Positions 15,212-23,970 of a DNA stretch of 64,000 bases are shown piece by piece; position 1 is the first letter of the stretch, and each line of letters starts with the position of its first letter. The stretch comes from Caproicibacterium sp. BJN0003 (GTDB taxonomy: Bacteria; Bacillota; Clostridia; Oscillospirales; Acutalibacteraceae). The stretch lies in contig NZ_CP111108.1 of NCBI RefSeq assembly GCF_026314295.1, positions 496,001 to 560,000 of the forward strand, written 5' to 3'. Position numbers and translations under genes: made by a program. Under the pieces are notes generated by a model. The model was given only the letters and a program-made list of their open reading frames with translations, had not been told where the DNA came from and ran no database searches.

Positions 15212-17443
15212 ATGCAGAAAGCTTGGGAAGGTTTCCATGAAGGAAACTGGCAGAATACAATTGATGTTCGCAATTTTATTCAGAAGAATTATACCCTTTA
15301 TGAGGGAGACGAAAGCTTCTTAAAAGGGCCTACCGAAAAGACTCAGAAAGTCTGGGGAAAATGCACCACACTTTTACAGGAAGAAATGAAAAAAGGCGGC
15401 GTCCTTGATGTTGAAACGGAACGGATTTCCGGCATCAACAATTTTGAACCCGGCTATATTGACCGCGAAAATGAAGTGATCGTCGGGCTTCAGACAGATG
15501 CTCCGCTCAAAAGAATGGTGAATCTTTATGGCGGAATGCGCATGGCGGAACAGAGCCTTGAGCAGTATGGATATAAGCTTAATCCGGAAATTGAACGTCA
15601 TTTTTCAGAATACCGCAAAACCCATAACGAGGGCGTTTTTGATGCTTATCCCCAAAGGGTAAGAACGGCGCGCCACGCAGGATTGCTTACTGGGCTTCCG
15701 GATGCTTATGGACGCGGCAGAATTATTGGAGATTATCGCCGGATGGCGCTTTATGGGATTGATTTCCTGATCAGCGAAAAAGAAAAAGATCTCGACGAGC
15801 TGGATGGCCCGATGGATGATGAGAGAATTCGTTTGCGGGAAGAAGTCAGCATGCAGGTTAGGGCTTTAAAAGAGATTGCAAAAATGGGTGTAGGCTATGG
15901 GATTGATTTGACAAAGCCTGCTTCCAACGCCAGAGAAGCCGTGCAGGCGGTTTATATGGGATACTTAGCGGGCGTAAAAGAAAATAATGGTGCTGCAACT
16001 TCTCTAGGCCGCACCTCTACTTTCCTCGATATTTATATTGAACGTGATCTGCAGAACGGACTTTTGGATGAAGAGGGCGCTCAAGAGCTGATTGACCAGT
16101 TTATCATCAAGCTTCGTCTGGTGCGCCATCTGCGTACCCCGGAATATAATGAGCTTTTCGGCGGCGATCCGACGTGGATTACAGAATCGCTTGGCGGCGT
16201 CGGTGTAAACGGGAAGCCGTTGGTCACCAAAAACTCTTTTCGTTATCTGCATACGCTTAAAAATCTCGGTACTGCGCCGGAACCGAATCTGACCGTTCTT
16301 TGGAGCGAACATCTGCCGCAGACATGGAAGAATTACTGCGCAGAGGTTTCTATTGAAACAGATTCCATTCAATATGAAAATGACGATATTATGCGTCCAA
16401 TCTACGGAGACGACTATGGAATTGCATGCTGCGTTTCCGCTATGCGCATGGGCAAACAGATGCAGTTTTTCGGTGCACGCTGCAACCTTGCCAAGTCTTT
16501 GCTCTATGCGATTAACGGCGGAATCGATGAGAAAAAGGGAACATTGGTTGTGCCGGGAATTGAGCCGATGACGGACGAGATTCTCGATTATGATAAGGTT
16601 TGGAAAAGCTATCAAAAAGTGCTGGAATATGATGCTCAGCTTTATACGGATGCCAATAACATCATTCATTTTATGCACGATAAGTATGCTTACGAAGCAA
16701 GCCAGATGGCTTTGCATGATACAAAAGTAGAGCGTCTGATGGCTTTTGGTGTAGCAGGCCTTTCGGTTGCTGCGGATAGCCTTTCTGCAATTAAATTTGC
16801 AAAAGTAAAGCCAATTCGTGATGAAAACGGAATCGCAGTGGACTTTGTGACCGAAGGGGATTTTCCCAAATACGGAAATGATGATGACTGCGTAGACGAT
16901 CTTGCGGTCAATGTCATGACAACGTTTAGTACAGAGCTTAAGAAGCATCCGCTTTACAGGGGTGCGATTCATACGCTTTCTGCGCTGACGATTACCAGTA
17001 ATGTTATGTATGGCAAAAAGACCGGGACGACACCGGATGGCAGAAAAGCCGGACAGCCTTTGGCGCCAGGCGCAAATCCGATGCACGGAAGAGATCAATC
17101 AGGCGCTCTGGCTTCTTTAAACTCTGTTGCAAAGCTACCTTATCGCAATATCTGCCAGGACGGCGTTTCCAATACATTCTCGATTGTCCCGAATGCTTTG
17201 GGAAAAGATGAGACCCAGCGCCAAAATAATTTGGTATTTATTTTAGGTGGGTATTTTGCACAGGGTGCACATCATCTGAATGTGAATGTACTTAATAGAG
17301 AGACTTTACTGGATGCAATGGATCATCCGGACAAATATCCGACTCTGACCATCCGCGTTTCCGGATATGCGGTCAACTTTAACCGCCTTTCCAGAGAGCA
17401 GCAGCTGGAAGTCGTCGCCCGTACGTTCCATGAATCCATGTAA
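15212..17443 (+). CDS. pflB: Formate C-acetyltransferase (pyruvate formate-lyase)
   Basis: 743-residue glycyl-radical enzyme splitting pyruvate with CoA to acetyl-CoA and formate, a central anaerobic step and formate source. The catalytic cysteine pair is Cys406-Cys407 (IACCVSAM), followed by [19 protein letters not shown]. The radical glycine is Gly718 in RVSGYAVNF near the C-terminus. These match true PFL rather than diol dehydratase-type relatives. The start at 15212 follows CAGGAGG, which lies inside the end of pflA. A YjdF unit with its own promoter follows. Confidence 0.97.
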   Translation: MQKAWEGFHEGNWQNTIDVRNFIQKNYTLYEGDESFLKGPTEKTQKVWGKCTTLLQEEMKKGGVLDVETERISGINNFEPGYIDRENEVIVGLQTDAPLKRMVNLYGGMRMAEQSLEQYGYKLNPEIERHFSEYRKTHNEGVFDAYPQRVRTARHAGLLTGLPDAYGRGRIIGDYRRMALYGIDFLISEKEKDLDELDGPMDDERIRLREEVSMQVRALKEIAKMGVGYGIDLTKPASNAREAVQAVYMGYLAGVKENNGAATSLGRTSTFLDIYIERDLQNGLLDEEGAQELIDQFIIKLRLVRHLRTPEYNELFGGDPTWITESLGGVGVNGKPLVTKNSFRYLHTLKNLGTAPEPNLTVLWSEHLPQTWKNYCAEVSIETDSIQYENDDIMRPIYGDDYGIACCVSAMRMGKQMQFFGARCNLAKSLLYAINGGIDEKKGTLVVPGIEPMTDEILDYDKVWKSYQKVLEYDAQLYTDANNIIHFMHDKYAYEASQMALHDTKVERLMAFGVAGLSVAADSLSAIKFAKVKPIRDENGIAVDFVTEGDFPKYGNDDDCVDDLAVNVMTTFSTELKKHPLYRGAIHTLSALTITSNVMYGKKTGTTPDGRKAGQPLAPGANPMHGRDQSGALASLNSVAKLPYRNICQDGVSNTFSIVPNALGKDETQRQNNLVFILGGYFAQGAHHLNVNVLNRETLLDAMDHPDKYPTLTIRVSGYAVNFNRLSREQQLEVVARTFHESM

Positions 17444-17453
17444 GGAATTGCTC

Positions 17454-17481
17454 TTGACAGTCATTCTTTTCGGAATATAAT
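17454..17481 (+). promoter_or_regulatory. Promoter of the yjdF leader transcript
   Basis: TTGACA, 16 bp, TATAAT, starting 10 bp after the pflB stop codon. Confidence 0.75.
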
Positions 17482-17497
17482 TAGAAATCAGATAAAG

Positions 17498-17605
17498 ATA
17501 AAAACACGTTCCGGTTGGTAGTCCGGAAGCAGCAGAGATGCTGTCAGTAACCTGCCTCCTTGGTTGTCCGTTCTTTATCAGGCAAACGGTCAAAAAGGAG
17601 GAATT
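17498..17605 (+). promoter_or_regulatory. yjdF-motif riboswitch (azaaromatic-responsive RNA), translational type
   Basis: A structured leader directly precedes a YjdF gene. It contains the stem TCCGG/CCGGA around TTGGTAGT, a CAGCAGAGATGCTG hairpin, CAGTAACCTGCCTCC and a CCGTT/AACGG pairing. The CCTCCTT strand near 17554-17560 is complementary to the AAGGAGG ribosome site at 17595-17601, so ligand-dependent masking of translation is the likely mechanism. Assignment rests on this layout and the downstream gene; a covariance-model hit would confirm it. Confidence 0.78.
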
Positions 17606-17608
17606 ATC

Positions 17609-18028
17609 GTGGGAACAATCCGTACTTCTGTTACGGTTCTGTTCGAAGATCCGTTTTGGATCGCGCTTTATGAACGGTGGGAAGATAGACGGTACGAAGT
17701 TTGTAAGATCACTTTCGGGGCGGAACCCAAGGACTATCAAGTGTATGCGTTTCTGTGTAAAAATTGGAAAAGGCTACGTTTTAGTCTGGCGGTTCAAACG
17801 GAGAAATCTGACGCAGAGAGAATTAATCCAAAGCGGATGCAGCGCCTGATTCATCGGCAGGTTGGGAATACTGGAATCGGGACTAAAGCACAGCAGGCAC
17901 TCAAACTTTTTCAGGAACAGAACAAACTGGTTCGAAAAGAAAACTCCCGCGAACGGCGTGAAGAAGAAAAAGATCGTCGCTACGAACTTCACAGAGAAAA
18001 AGCAAAAGAAAAGCACAAAGGCCATTAA
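17609..18028 (+). CDS. yjdF: YjdF family protein (DUF2992)
   Basis: 139-residue YjdF/DUF2992 protein of unknown biochemical role. Members are usually preceded by the yjdF RNA and are thought to deal with toxic azaaromatic compounds. Family hallmarks are FEDPFWIALYE near the start, the KITFGAEPKDYQVY block, NPKRMQR, GIGTKAQQALKL, and a highly charged helical tail rich in E, K and R. I take the GTG at 17609 as start because AAGGAGG sits 7 bp upstream; the longer frame would read through the riboswitch. Single gene, ended by a strong terminator. Confidence 0.92.
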   Translation: MGTIRTSVTVLFEDPFWIALYERWEDRRYEVCKITFGAEPKDYQVYAFLCKNWKRLRFSLAVQTEKSDAERINPKRMQRLIHRQVGNTGIGTKAQQALKLFQEQNKLVRKENSRERREEEKDRRYELHREKAKEKHKGH

Positions 18029-18050
18029 AAGCCTTTGTGCTTTTTTGTTT
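18009..18050. terminator. Terminator after yjdF
   Basis: AAGCACAAAGGC pairs with GCCTTTGTGCTT, followed by TTTTTT. It overlaps the last yjdF codons and is shared with the convergent niaX. Confidence 0.9.
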
Positions 18051-18073
18051 GATCGGGTTGATCAGAAGAATTT

Positions 18074-18652
18074 TTAGGCGACTTTCTTTTTCATAGAAGC
18101 GGCTACCGGGATCGAGATAAAATTTTGAACTGGTTTCCAGACTGCAACCGCGATGGTGAAGTCCACCATGCTGTGAAGAATGGTGCCGCCGCCCACCAGC
18201 AGAATGACCGAAAATAAGAAGCCATTTGCATACCATTTTCCAGTCATTGCGCCGCCAAAATAGAAGGCAGTTACGACGAGAGTTTCGCAGAGGGCATGTA
18301 CTAAAGACAGCGCGAAACCGAAGCCCATAGCGGAAGATGGCTTTTGCAGAACGTCACTTTTCTTTTTCAGGATAAGGCAGCCTACCAGTACAAACCCAAT
18401 ATGCGAAAGTGCACGCATAGCGATCACTGGAGAAGTCGTGATGAAAAATCCAATTGCAGAAGCAATACAGGTAGCGATTGCAACGGCTGGCGAAATAAAG
18501 ATTGCCAGAAAGGTCGGAACGTGACTCGCTAGCGTAAAGGACATCGGTTCAATTACGACTTTAGGAAATACCATTGGAATCATAATGCTGATTCCGCATA
18601 GAAGTCCGGAAAAAACCAGATACAAAAGATTGTTTGATCGACTCTTATTCAT
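18074..18652 (-). CDS. niaX: Niacin ECF transporter S component NiaX
   Basis: 192-residue membrane S subunit for nicotinic acid/nicotinamide uptake by a shared ECF module. It shows the NiaX pattern IMIPMVFPKVVIEPMSFTLA, then SHVPTFLAIFISP and RALSHIGFVLVG; the SHVP segment contributes to the ligand site. About six hydrophobic helices span the protein. It is preceded by its own promoter and a palindrome that overlaps the start region, and by niaR on the same strand, which strongly supports the niacin assignment. Confidence 0.9.
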   Translation of the reverse strand: MNKSRSNNLLYLVFSGLLCGISIMIPMVFPKVVIEPMSFTLASHVPTFLAIFISPAVAIATCIASAIGFFITTSPVIAMRALSHIGFVLVGCLILKKKSDVLQKPSSAMGFGFALSLVHALCETLVVTAFYFGGAMTGKWYANGFLFSVILLVGGGTILHSMVDFTIAVAVWKPVQNFISIPVAASMKKKVA

Positions 18653-18669
18653 AAAAATACCCCCATAAA

Positions 18670-18732
18670 GTTGTCATGTGATTATATATGTGTCTTGACA
18701 ACTATTCTAGGGGGCAAATAAAGACTTGTCAA
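18670..18732 (-). promoter_or_regulatory. niaX promoter with probable NiaR operator
   Basis: On the minus strand TTGACA (18727-18732), 17 bp, TAGAAT (18704-18709). This is followed at once by the inverted repeat GTTGTCA...TGACAAC (18670-18702), which contains TGTCAAGACA. NiaR sites in Firmicutes are built on TGTC/GACA elements, so niacin-dependent repression of niaX is likely. Confidence 0.68.
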
Positions 18733-18768
18733 CTGTTTTTTTGCTTTTTACAAATTTTGTTTTAAGAG

Positions 18769-19290
18769 TTAAAGATTTTCCTCAAAAAGGATTCCAGCTT
18801 TTTTGAGTTCTTCTAAGACGCGTCGAAAAGAAGCTTCATCTGGGCAGGAGAGTGTATGGAGATGGACGCCTCCTGTCAGTGCAGAAAGCGGAACAGAATG
18901 GGTCTTATTTAGACGGCTTAAAAATTCATCGGCATCATGGCGGGAAAAAATATGTAGCTGACCAATAATTTGTCCGTAAAGATCATGATCAACGATGACA
19001 TCAATTAGACCGCAGCCATTATCCACTACCAGATAAAGCTCTTTTTGAAGAAGAGAGAGTGATTCGTGCCGACAGGCGATCGTGTGCTTTTGAGAACCGG
19101 AATCCCGGTTGAGAACATAACCGCGGGGCGTTGCAAAAATTTTAATTTCAGACGCACGCAAAAGTGCAACATCACCGACAATGATCTGTCGGCTGACGCC
19201 GAATTGGCGTGCAAGTTTTGTAGCGCTCAATGGCGTTTCGGTTTCCTCGAGTACTTTTAAAATTCCATTTCGACGCTCGTCCGGTGTCAT
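18769..19290 (-). CDS. niaR: NiaR transcriptional repressor of NAD-precursor genes (HTH_11 plus 3H domain)
   Basis: 173-residue repressor. An N-terminal winged helix-turn-helix (about 8-60, with LSATKLARQFGVSRQIIVGDV) is followed by a 3H domain (about 65-170) whose conserved histidines appear in ACRHE, VDHDLYGQ and GVHLH. These bind a metal and nicotinic acid as corepressor. It sits upstream of niaX on the same strand, with the likely NiaR operator between them. The gene is 20 bp downstream of a small Cys-rich gene. Confidence 0.93.
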   Translation of the reverse strand: MTPDERRNGILKVLEETETPLSATKLARQFGVSRQIIVGDVALLRASEIKIFATPRGYVLNRDSGSQKHTIACRHESLSLLQKELYLVVDNGCGLIDVIVDHDLYGQIIGQLHIFSRHDADEFLSRLNKTHSVPLSALTGGVHLHTLSCPDEASFRRVLEELKKAGILFEENL

Positions 19291-19310
19291 TGTCCTTTTC
19301 CTCTTTTCTT

Positions 19311-19526
19311 TTATAACTTAAAAGTATCCGGATCAAATTTTGGGAGTGGCGGCTGAACGACAGGCTCCCTTTTAAGGGGATCATACTGAAATTTTCTACA
19401 GTCTTTTTCTAGGCAAGAAAGACCTCTTCGGCAGCTGAGCGAACCATCATAAGAAAGGCTGTTTACGCAGTATTCACAGCTTGCTTCAATTCTGTTTCCA
19501 AAAAATTCTCCTTTTTTTGTTTTCAT
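19311..19526 (-). CDS. Small cysteine-rich conserved protein, function unknown
   Basis: 71 residues with four cysteines in a CEYC...SC...SCLEKDC arrangement that could bind a metal, and a C-terminal proline-rich tail (REPVVQPPLPKFDPD). I use the ATG at 19526, with AAGGAGAAGG 10 bp upstream; the codon before it is TTG. It is 20 bp upstream of niaR and probably cotranscribed. Proteins of this look are frequent beside sporulation and housekeeping genes in Clostridia, but I cannot name a function. Confidence 0.72.
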   Translation of the reverse strand: MKTKKGEFFGNRIEASCEYCVNSLSYDGSLSCRRGLSCLEKDCRKFQYDPLKREPVVQPPLPKFDPDTFKL

Positions 19527-19561
19527 CAATCAGCCTTCTCCTTAATAAAAAATTATTTTTA

Positions 19562-19777
19562 TTATAGCACGGGCTTATTGGAATTTCCAGCGATTTGATT
19601 GGAAGGCAAAGAAGTACAGGGTGGTTCGCAAGCTTCACGCTGGATGAGAAAAGTATTAAAAGAATCTCCAAGCTGCGTACAGACGGCGGATAAAAGCTGC
19701 AGTTCCTCATTGGAGAGGTTTTTTGCGAGGGCAGAAGCAAGAGAAGAGACAAAAACAGTCAGTTCACAAGGGTTCAT
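19562..19777 (-). CDS. Small conserved clostridial protein, function unknown
   Basis: 71 residues beginning NPCELTVFVSSLASALAKN, with ELQLLSAVCTQLGDSF, two amphipathic helices, and a Cys-Pro rich end. It lies between the YlbJ-like gene (18 bp) and the Cys-rich gene in what appears to be one minus-strand transcript. The start at 19777 is the only ATG in a good position. It resembles a short helical family common in Lachnospiraceae and Ruminococcaceae; the function is not known to me. Confidence 0.68.
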   Translation of the reverse strand: MNPCELTVFVSSLASALAKNLSNEELQLLSAVCTQLGDSFNTFLIQREACEPPCTSLPSNQIAGNSNKPVL

Positions 19778-19795
19778 ATTAATCACCAATTTATT

Positions 19796-20842
19796 CTATG
19801 CTTTTTCCCGCCTTTTTGAGAAAGAACAGGTGTCCAATAGAACTGCGATACAAAGAAGCAGTAAAACAGCACTTCCAATCATTGGGCCGGAAAGGCTGGG
19901 AACGGTAGCGGAGTTACTTCCAAAAACGGGAGATGCGCCTGGGAATAAGTGAGCGAGTGGAAAAATAAGGATTGCTGATAAGATCCCATGAAGCAGGCGG
20001 CAAAGGAAAAATTGCCATAGAGAGACTTTAAATTTTAATCCCTGTAAAACTTGCAGATGGACGCAGAGCCCGCCCCAGCCGGTTGCCAGGGCAAAACACC
20101 AAAGCGGCATTCCGGAGAGAGCCATGGTTTTGCAGCCCAAAGTTACTTCACAGATAGCGGAGAGAGCAGAAAGCTGGGGAAGAGAAAGGAGCTTTTGGAC
20201 AATTTGAAGGAAAGCTGCAAAAAGAATGACAAATCCACACATAGAGACCATGGAAGCTGCGGCACTGCGTGCAGCTGCAAGTAATGCTTTTGCAGGGGAA
20301 GGCAATGGCTTTTGAGGAGATTTTGGAAGAGAAAAATGTCCCCGAAAGTGAATTGAAAGAAGAACGCCAAGAAGAATTCCGCCTAAAAGATGCGCACATA
20401 AAAGCAGCTGGCCGGCAACGGGATTTCTTAAAAAACCGGCACCAACTGCGGTACAAAGAAAGGCCGGCCCTGCGTTTACACAAAATAAAAGGGCGTGAGA
20501 GGCTTCCTTTTCGGTGAGCTCATTTTCTTCGTAAAGTGCTTCGATTCCACGGGAACCGGCCGGATAGCCACCGCACATTCCCATCAGAATTGTTCCGGCG
20601 GCAGATTGAGGTAAAGCAAAAAGTCTTGCGATGAACTTTCCAAGAGGAGAATTTCCAAAAGAGGCGGTAGCTCCGCTTTTTACGAGAAAGACCGTCAGAA
20701 CCAGGAATGGATATAGAGACGGAATTAGAACAGAGAGACAGGTATCAAGCCCCAGCTTTGCGCCGGCGGCTCCTTCTTGAGGAAATCGCAGCAGTAAGGC
20801 GATTAAAAAGAGACCTCCTCCAAAAGTGAAAATCTTTTTCAA
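19796..20842 (-). CDS. YlbJ-like sporulation integral membrane protein (nucleoside-recognition/Gate domain)
   Basis: 348-residue multi-pass protein of the nucleoside-recognition (Gate) family, with the MGMCGGYPAGSRGIEALYEE signature near residue 88 and a second half repeating the fold. In Bacilli, YlbJ is needed for sporulation. Here the gene is back to back with yqfC-yqfD, also sporulation genes, which supports that role. It starts the minus-strand group leading to niaR and niaX. Transport substrate unknown. The family call is firm; orthology to YlbJ itself is likely but not proven. Confidence 0.8.
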   Translation of the reverse strand: MKKIFTFGGGLFLIALLLRFPQEGAAGAKLGLDTCLSVLIPSLYPFLVLTVFLVKSGATASFGNSPLGKFIARLFALPQSAAGTILMGMCGGYPAGSRGIEALYEENELTEKEASHALLFCVNAGPAFLCTAVGAGFLRNPVAGQLLLCAHLLGGILLGVLLSIHFRGHFSLPKSPQKPLPSPAKALLAAARSAAASMVSMCGFVILFAAFLQIVQKLLSLPQLSALSAICEVTLGCKTMALSGMPLWCFALATGWGGLCVHLQVLQGLKFKVSLWQFFLCRLLHGILSAILIFPLAHLFPGASPVFGSNSATVPSLSGPMIGSAVLLLLCIAVLLDTCSFSKRREKA

Positions 20843-20937
20843 GCGGGAACATTCCTTTCCTATTAGATTCTTCTATGTATATGCGAAACAGCCGGGACAT
20901 ATTTTTTAAAGAAAACAACCGGAAAAGAGGGCGTCAA

Positions 20938-21204
20938 ATGAAAAGAAAAAAAAGGGCGAACAAAGAACCTTTCCGGATAAACGTGGTGGAAATGGCAATG
21001 CAACCACGTCTGGAAATTTTCGGAAATCGAGAACTGGTAATCGATGGCTGTGCCGGGGTCCTAGAATATTCTGCAGAAAAAATTCGCGTTCGCTATGGCA
21101 GAATGGTTCTGCAAATTGGCGGACGAAATCTTAAAATCAGCAATTTGGGAGCGAAATCGCTTTCGGTAACCGGATTCTTTACGAGCTTTGAGTTTTTATC
21201 ATAA
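20938..21204 (+). CDS. yqfC: Sporulation protein YqfC
   Basis: 88-residue YqfC family protein, a mother-cell sporulation protein conserved in endospore formers. The core reads PRLEIFGNRELVIDGC...YSAEKIRV, then a short beta-rich end. I choose the start at 20938 (GAGGGCGTCA upstream); the longer frame from 20875 has no ribosome site. It is followed 12 bp later by yqfD, the universal pairing. Its role is a membrane-associated partner of YqfD, possibly in spore coat/cortex assembly. Confidence 0.88.
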   Translation: MKRKKRANKEPFRINVVEMAMQPRLEIFGNRELVIDGCAGVLEYSAEKIRVRYGRMVLQIGGRNLKISNLGAKSLSVTGFFTSFEFLS

Positions 21205-21216
21205 GGGGGCTAAAAT

Positions 21217-22392
21217 ATGCCGAAACTGACCCGTTGGCTTGTTGGGTGGGTACGCTTTACCGTGAAAAGCGGCGGAGAGCGTTTTTTAAATAGTTGTGCG
21301 CGCAAAGGAGTTTTGCTTTGGGATATTCGACCGGGTCCTCCGATTTCTTGCTGTATCAGGGATTCCTCTTATCGGGACCTCCGCCCGATTGCAAGACAGG
21401 CAAAAGTGAAAATCCGTTTACAGAAAAAAGCAGGACTAAAACGAAGAATATGGGCCTTGAAAAAGCGTCCGGGACTCGTGATTGGTGCCATTCTTTGTCT
21501 ACTGAATCTTTGGTTTCTCTCTCATTTTTTATGGACAATTAATATACAGATGCAGGGAGCAGAAACGCTGACTCCACAGAAAATTGAGGACACACTAAAA
21601 CAGCTTGGAATTACATCCGGGACTCCAAAAGCAGAAATCCCGACGGGAAAGGTGCAGGCTCATTTGATGGATGCTTTTCCAGAAATCAGTTGGGTAACGG
21701 TTAATGACCGAGGCTGTGATTTGGAAATCCATGTAACGGAAAAAAGCAATGCGCCGGCGGTAGAAGATAAAACAGGCTGGTGCCATCTGCGGGCAAAATG
21801 CAGCGGTGTCATCACCAGAACAGAGGTCTTTGCAGGGAAGGCTCTTGTTAAGGCTGGTGACGGTGTTTACGAGGGGCAGCTTTTGGTTTCTTCGGCAGTT
21901 GTAGATCATGAGCGGGAGTTTTATCAAATGACACATGCCTCCGGAAAAATCTATGCAGATACACAGCACGTTTTAAAAGAGCAGGTACCGCTTTCTACAG
22001 AAATTTCAGAAGAAGACGGAAGCGTCATTGTTCGTCGGGGACTGCGTATCTTCGGAATGCAGATCCCGTTGAGCTTCTCTTTGCCGCCGCAGGGAGAAGC
22101 AAGACATGAATTCGAAAGTCAAACGCTTTCTGCGGGGAATACCGCACTTCCAGTCAGTTTGGAAGAGGAAAAAATTTATCCGCTCAAAAAAGTTTCTGTT
22201 GAGCGTACGGAAGAACAAGCTATGGCGGAAGCAGACCGGCTTTTGAGCGAGCAGGAGGAGCAGGCGAACATCGATGGAGAGGTCTTAAAAAGAGAAGATC
22301 AGTCCAAAATCGAAAATGGGGTGCTCTTTGTGGAACGCACTCTAAATTGTGAGGAAAATATCGCAGAAGAGGTAAAAATTTCTGTCGATTAA
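21217..22392 (+). CDS. yqfD: Sporulation protein YqfD
   Basis: 391 residues: a cytoplasmic N-terminal part rich in basic residues, one transmembrane helix at about 88-108, then a large external region with a POTRA-like stretch (NIQMQGAETLTPQKIEDTL) and beta strands. This is the layout of YqfD (stage IV sporulation protein). It is coupled to yqfC with an AAGGGGG site. In B. subtilis the pair is sigma-E dependent; I do not see a clear sigma-E promoter for it here. Confidence 0.88.
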   Translation: MPKLTRWLVGWVRFTVKSGGERFLNSCARKGVLLWDIRPGPPISCCIRDSSYRDLRPIARQAKVKIRLQKKAGLKRRIWALKKRPGLVIGAILCLLNLWFLSHFLWTINIQMQGAETLTPQKIEDTLKQLGITSGTPKAEIPTGKVQAHLMDAFPEISWVTVNDRGCDLEIHVTEKSNAPAVEDKTGWCHLRAKCSGVITRTEVFAGKALVKAGDGVYEGQLLVSSAVVDHEREFYQMTHASGKIYADTQHVLKEQVPLSTEISEEDGSVIVRRGLRIFGMQIPLSFSLPPQGEARHEFESQTLSAGNTALPVSLEEEKIYPLKKVSVERTEEQAMAEADRLLSEQEEQANIDGEVLKREDQSKIENGVLFVERTLNCEENIAEEVKISVD

Positions 22393-22416
22393 TTCTAAAA
22401 TTTTTTTATCATTATA

Positions 22417-22445
22417 GTGACTTTGCACGGAATTTGTGTTATAAT
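22417..22445 (+). promoter_or_regulatory. Possible promoter before phoH
   Basis: GTGACT, 17 bp, TATAAT with an extended -10 TG (TGTTATAAT). The -35 is weak. Confidence 0.5.
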
Positions 22446-22484
22446 TCTTTTTTGTAATGGAGCTTTTATAAACAAGGAGTAAAA

Positions 22485-23453
22485 ATGTTTGAACAAAGAC
22501 TAAATATTGACCGAATGGAGCAGGCAATTGCACTTTTTGGCAGCTTTGATGAGAACATTAAGCTGATCCAAGAACAATATCATGTTTCCATTGTTGGGCG
22601 CGACAGTGAAATTAAAATTTCCGGAGAACCCGAAGATGTTGCACGGGCGGTTCGGGCGATCGAGAGTTTGCTTTCGATGGTGAATCGCGGAGAAGCCCTG
22701 AGTGAGCAGAATGTGCGGTATTGCATTTCGTTAGTAAATGAGGGTTCCGAAGAAAAGCTGCAGACTCTTTCGAGAGACTGTATTTGCATTACTTCGAAAG
22801 GAAAACCGGTAAAGCCTAAAACACTGGGACAGAAAAACTATTGTACTGCGATTAAAAACAATACGATTACGCTGGGTGTTGGCCCTGCTGGTACGGGCAA
22901 AACGTATCTTGCAGTGGCGATGGCTGTTACAGCGTTTCGTGCGCAGGAAGTCAACCGCATTGTTTTGACCAGGCCTGCCGTAGAAGCCGGCGAAAAGTTG
23001 GGATTTTTGCCGGGAGATCTGCAGCAGAAAGTAGATCCGTATCTACGTCCGCTTTATGACGCGTTGTTCGATATGTTGGGCGCAGAGACCTATCAAAAAT
23101 ATGTAGAGCGCGGTAATATTGAAGTTGCGCCGCTTGCGTATATGCGCGGGCGTACATTGGATGATAGTTTTATCATTTTGGATGAAGCGCAGAATACAAC
23201 CAGAGAACAGATGAAGATGTTCTTGACCCGTTTAGGATTCGGGAGCAAAATGGTGATTACCGGGGATGTGACGCAGATCGATCTGCCGGATGGAAAACAC
23301 AGTGGTTTAAAACAGGTTGTTCACATTTTAAAGGATGTTCCGGATATTGCACAGGTGTTTTTTACTGGAAGAGACGTTGTCCGCCACAAACTGGTGCAGG
23401 ATATTATAAAAGCATACGAGAAAAGTGATAAGAATGAGGAGGCCAGACACTGA
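22485..23453 (+). CDS. phoH: PhoH-like ATPase (YbeZ)
   Basis: 322-residue PhoH family P-loop ATPase. The N-terminal KH-like segment (about 1-100) is followed by Walker A GPAGTGKTYLA near residue 131, RPAVEAGEKLGFLPGD, Walker B FIILDEAQNTT at about 230, and TGDVTQIDLP. PhoH/YbeZ is genetically and physically associated with YbeY and ribosome/RNA quality control; ybeY is the next gene, 2 bp away. The RNA-linked ATPase role is family knowledge. Confidence 0.93.
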   Translation: MFEQRLNIDRMEQAIALFGSFDENIKLIQEQYHVSIVGRDSEIKISGEPEDVARAVRAIESLLSMVNRGEALSEQNVRYCISLVNEGSEEKLQTLSRDCICITSKGKPVKPKTLGQKNYCTAIKNNTITLGVGPAGTGKTYLAVAMAVTAFRAQEVNRIVLTRPAVEAGEKLGFLPGDLQQKVDPYLRPLYDALFDMLGAETYQKYVERGNIEVAPLAYMRGRTLDDSFIILDEAQNTTREQMKMFLTRLGFGSKMVITGDVTQIDLPDGKHSGLKQVVHILKDVPDIAQVFFTGRDVVRHKLVQDIIKAYEKSDKNEEARH

Positions 23454-23455
23454 TT

Positions 23456-23965
23456 ATGGAAAAAATTCGTGTCATTATTGAAAACCGTCAAAAAACTGTA
23501 AAGATTCCAACTGGATTGAGGATGCTGATTCGCCGCTGCTGCAATGCTGTGCTGCGGATGGAAAAATTTGAAGGCCCTGCAGAGATTAGCGTGACTTTTG
23601 TGGATAATGAACAGATCCGCAAATTGAATGCACAGTACCGTAAAAAAGATGTAGAGACCGATGTATTGAGCTTCCCAATGGGCGAAAACGGTGTATATGA
23701 TATCAATCACGATACCGGCGCAAAAATTCTTGGGGATGTTGTTCTTTCTATGGAAAAAGCGGAAGAACAGGCCAATCAGTTTGGGCATAGCTTGGAGCGT
23801 GAGGTCGGCTACCTGACAGCACACAGTGTTTTGCATTTGCTTGGATACGATCATGAGAACGGCGGAATCGAGCGGGTTCGGATGCGTGAAAAAGAGGAGC
23901 AGGTTATGACACAGTTGGGACTGCCTAGTACCAGCAGCTATGTGTTGACAGACGAGGACGTGTAA
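23456..23965 (+). CDS. ybeY: Endoribonuclease YbeY (16S rRNA maturation)
   Basis: 169-residue metal-dependent single-strand RNase required for 16S rRNA 3' processing. The zinc motif HxxxHxxxxxH appears as HSVLHLLGYDH at about 126-136. DVETDVLSFPM and ILGDVVLS are also conserved. It begins 2 bp after phoH and is followed by dgkA 5 bp later, the standard order in Firmicutes. Confidence 0.95.
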   Translation: MEKIRVIIENRQKTVKIPTGLRMLIRRCCNAVLRMEKFEGPAEISVTFVDNEQIRKLNAQYRKKDVETDVLSFPMGENGVYDINHDTGAKILGDVVLSMEKAEEQANQFGHSLEREVGYLTAHSVLHLLGYDHENGGIERVRMREKEEQVMTQLGLPSTSSYVLTDEDV

Positions 23966-23970
23966 AAATC

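Noticed and set aside
16004-17098. Long minus-strand open frame inside pflB
   Set aside because: It is antisense to a highly conserved gene, with no ribosome site and low-quality composition; a codon-bias shadow.
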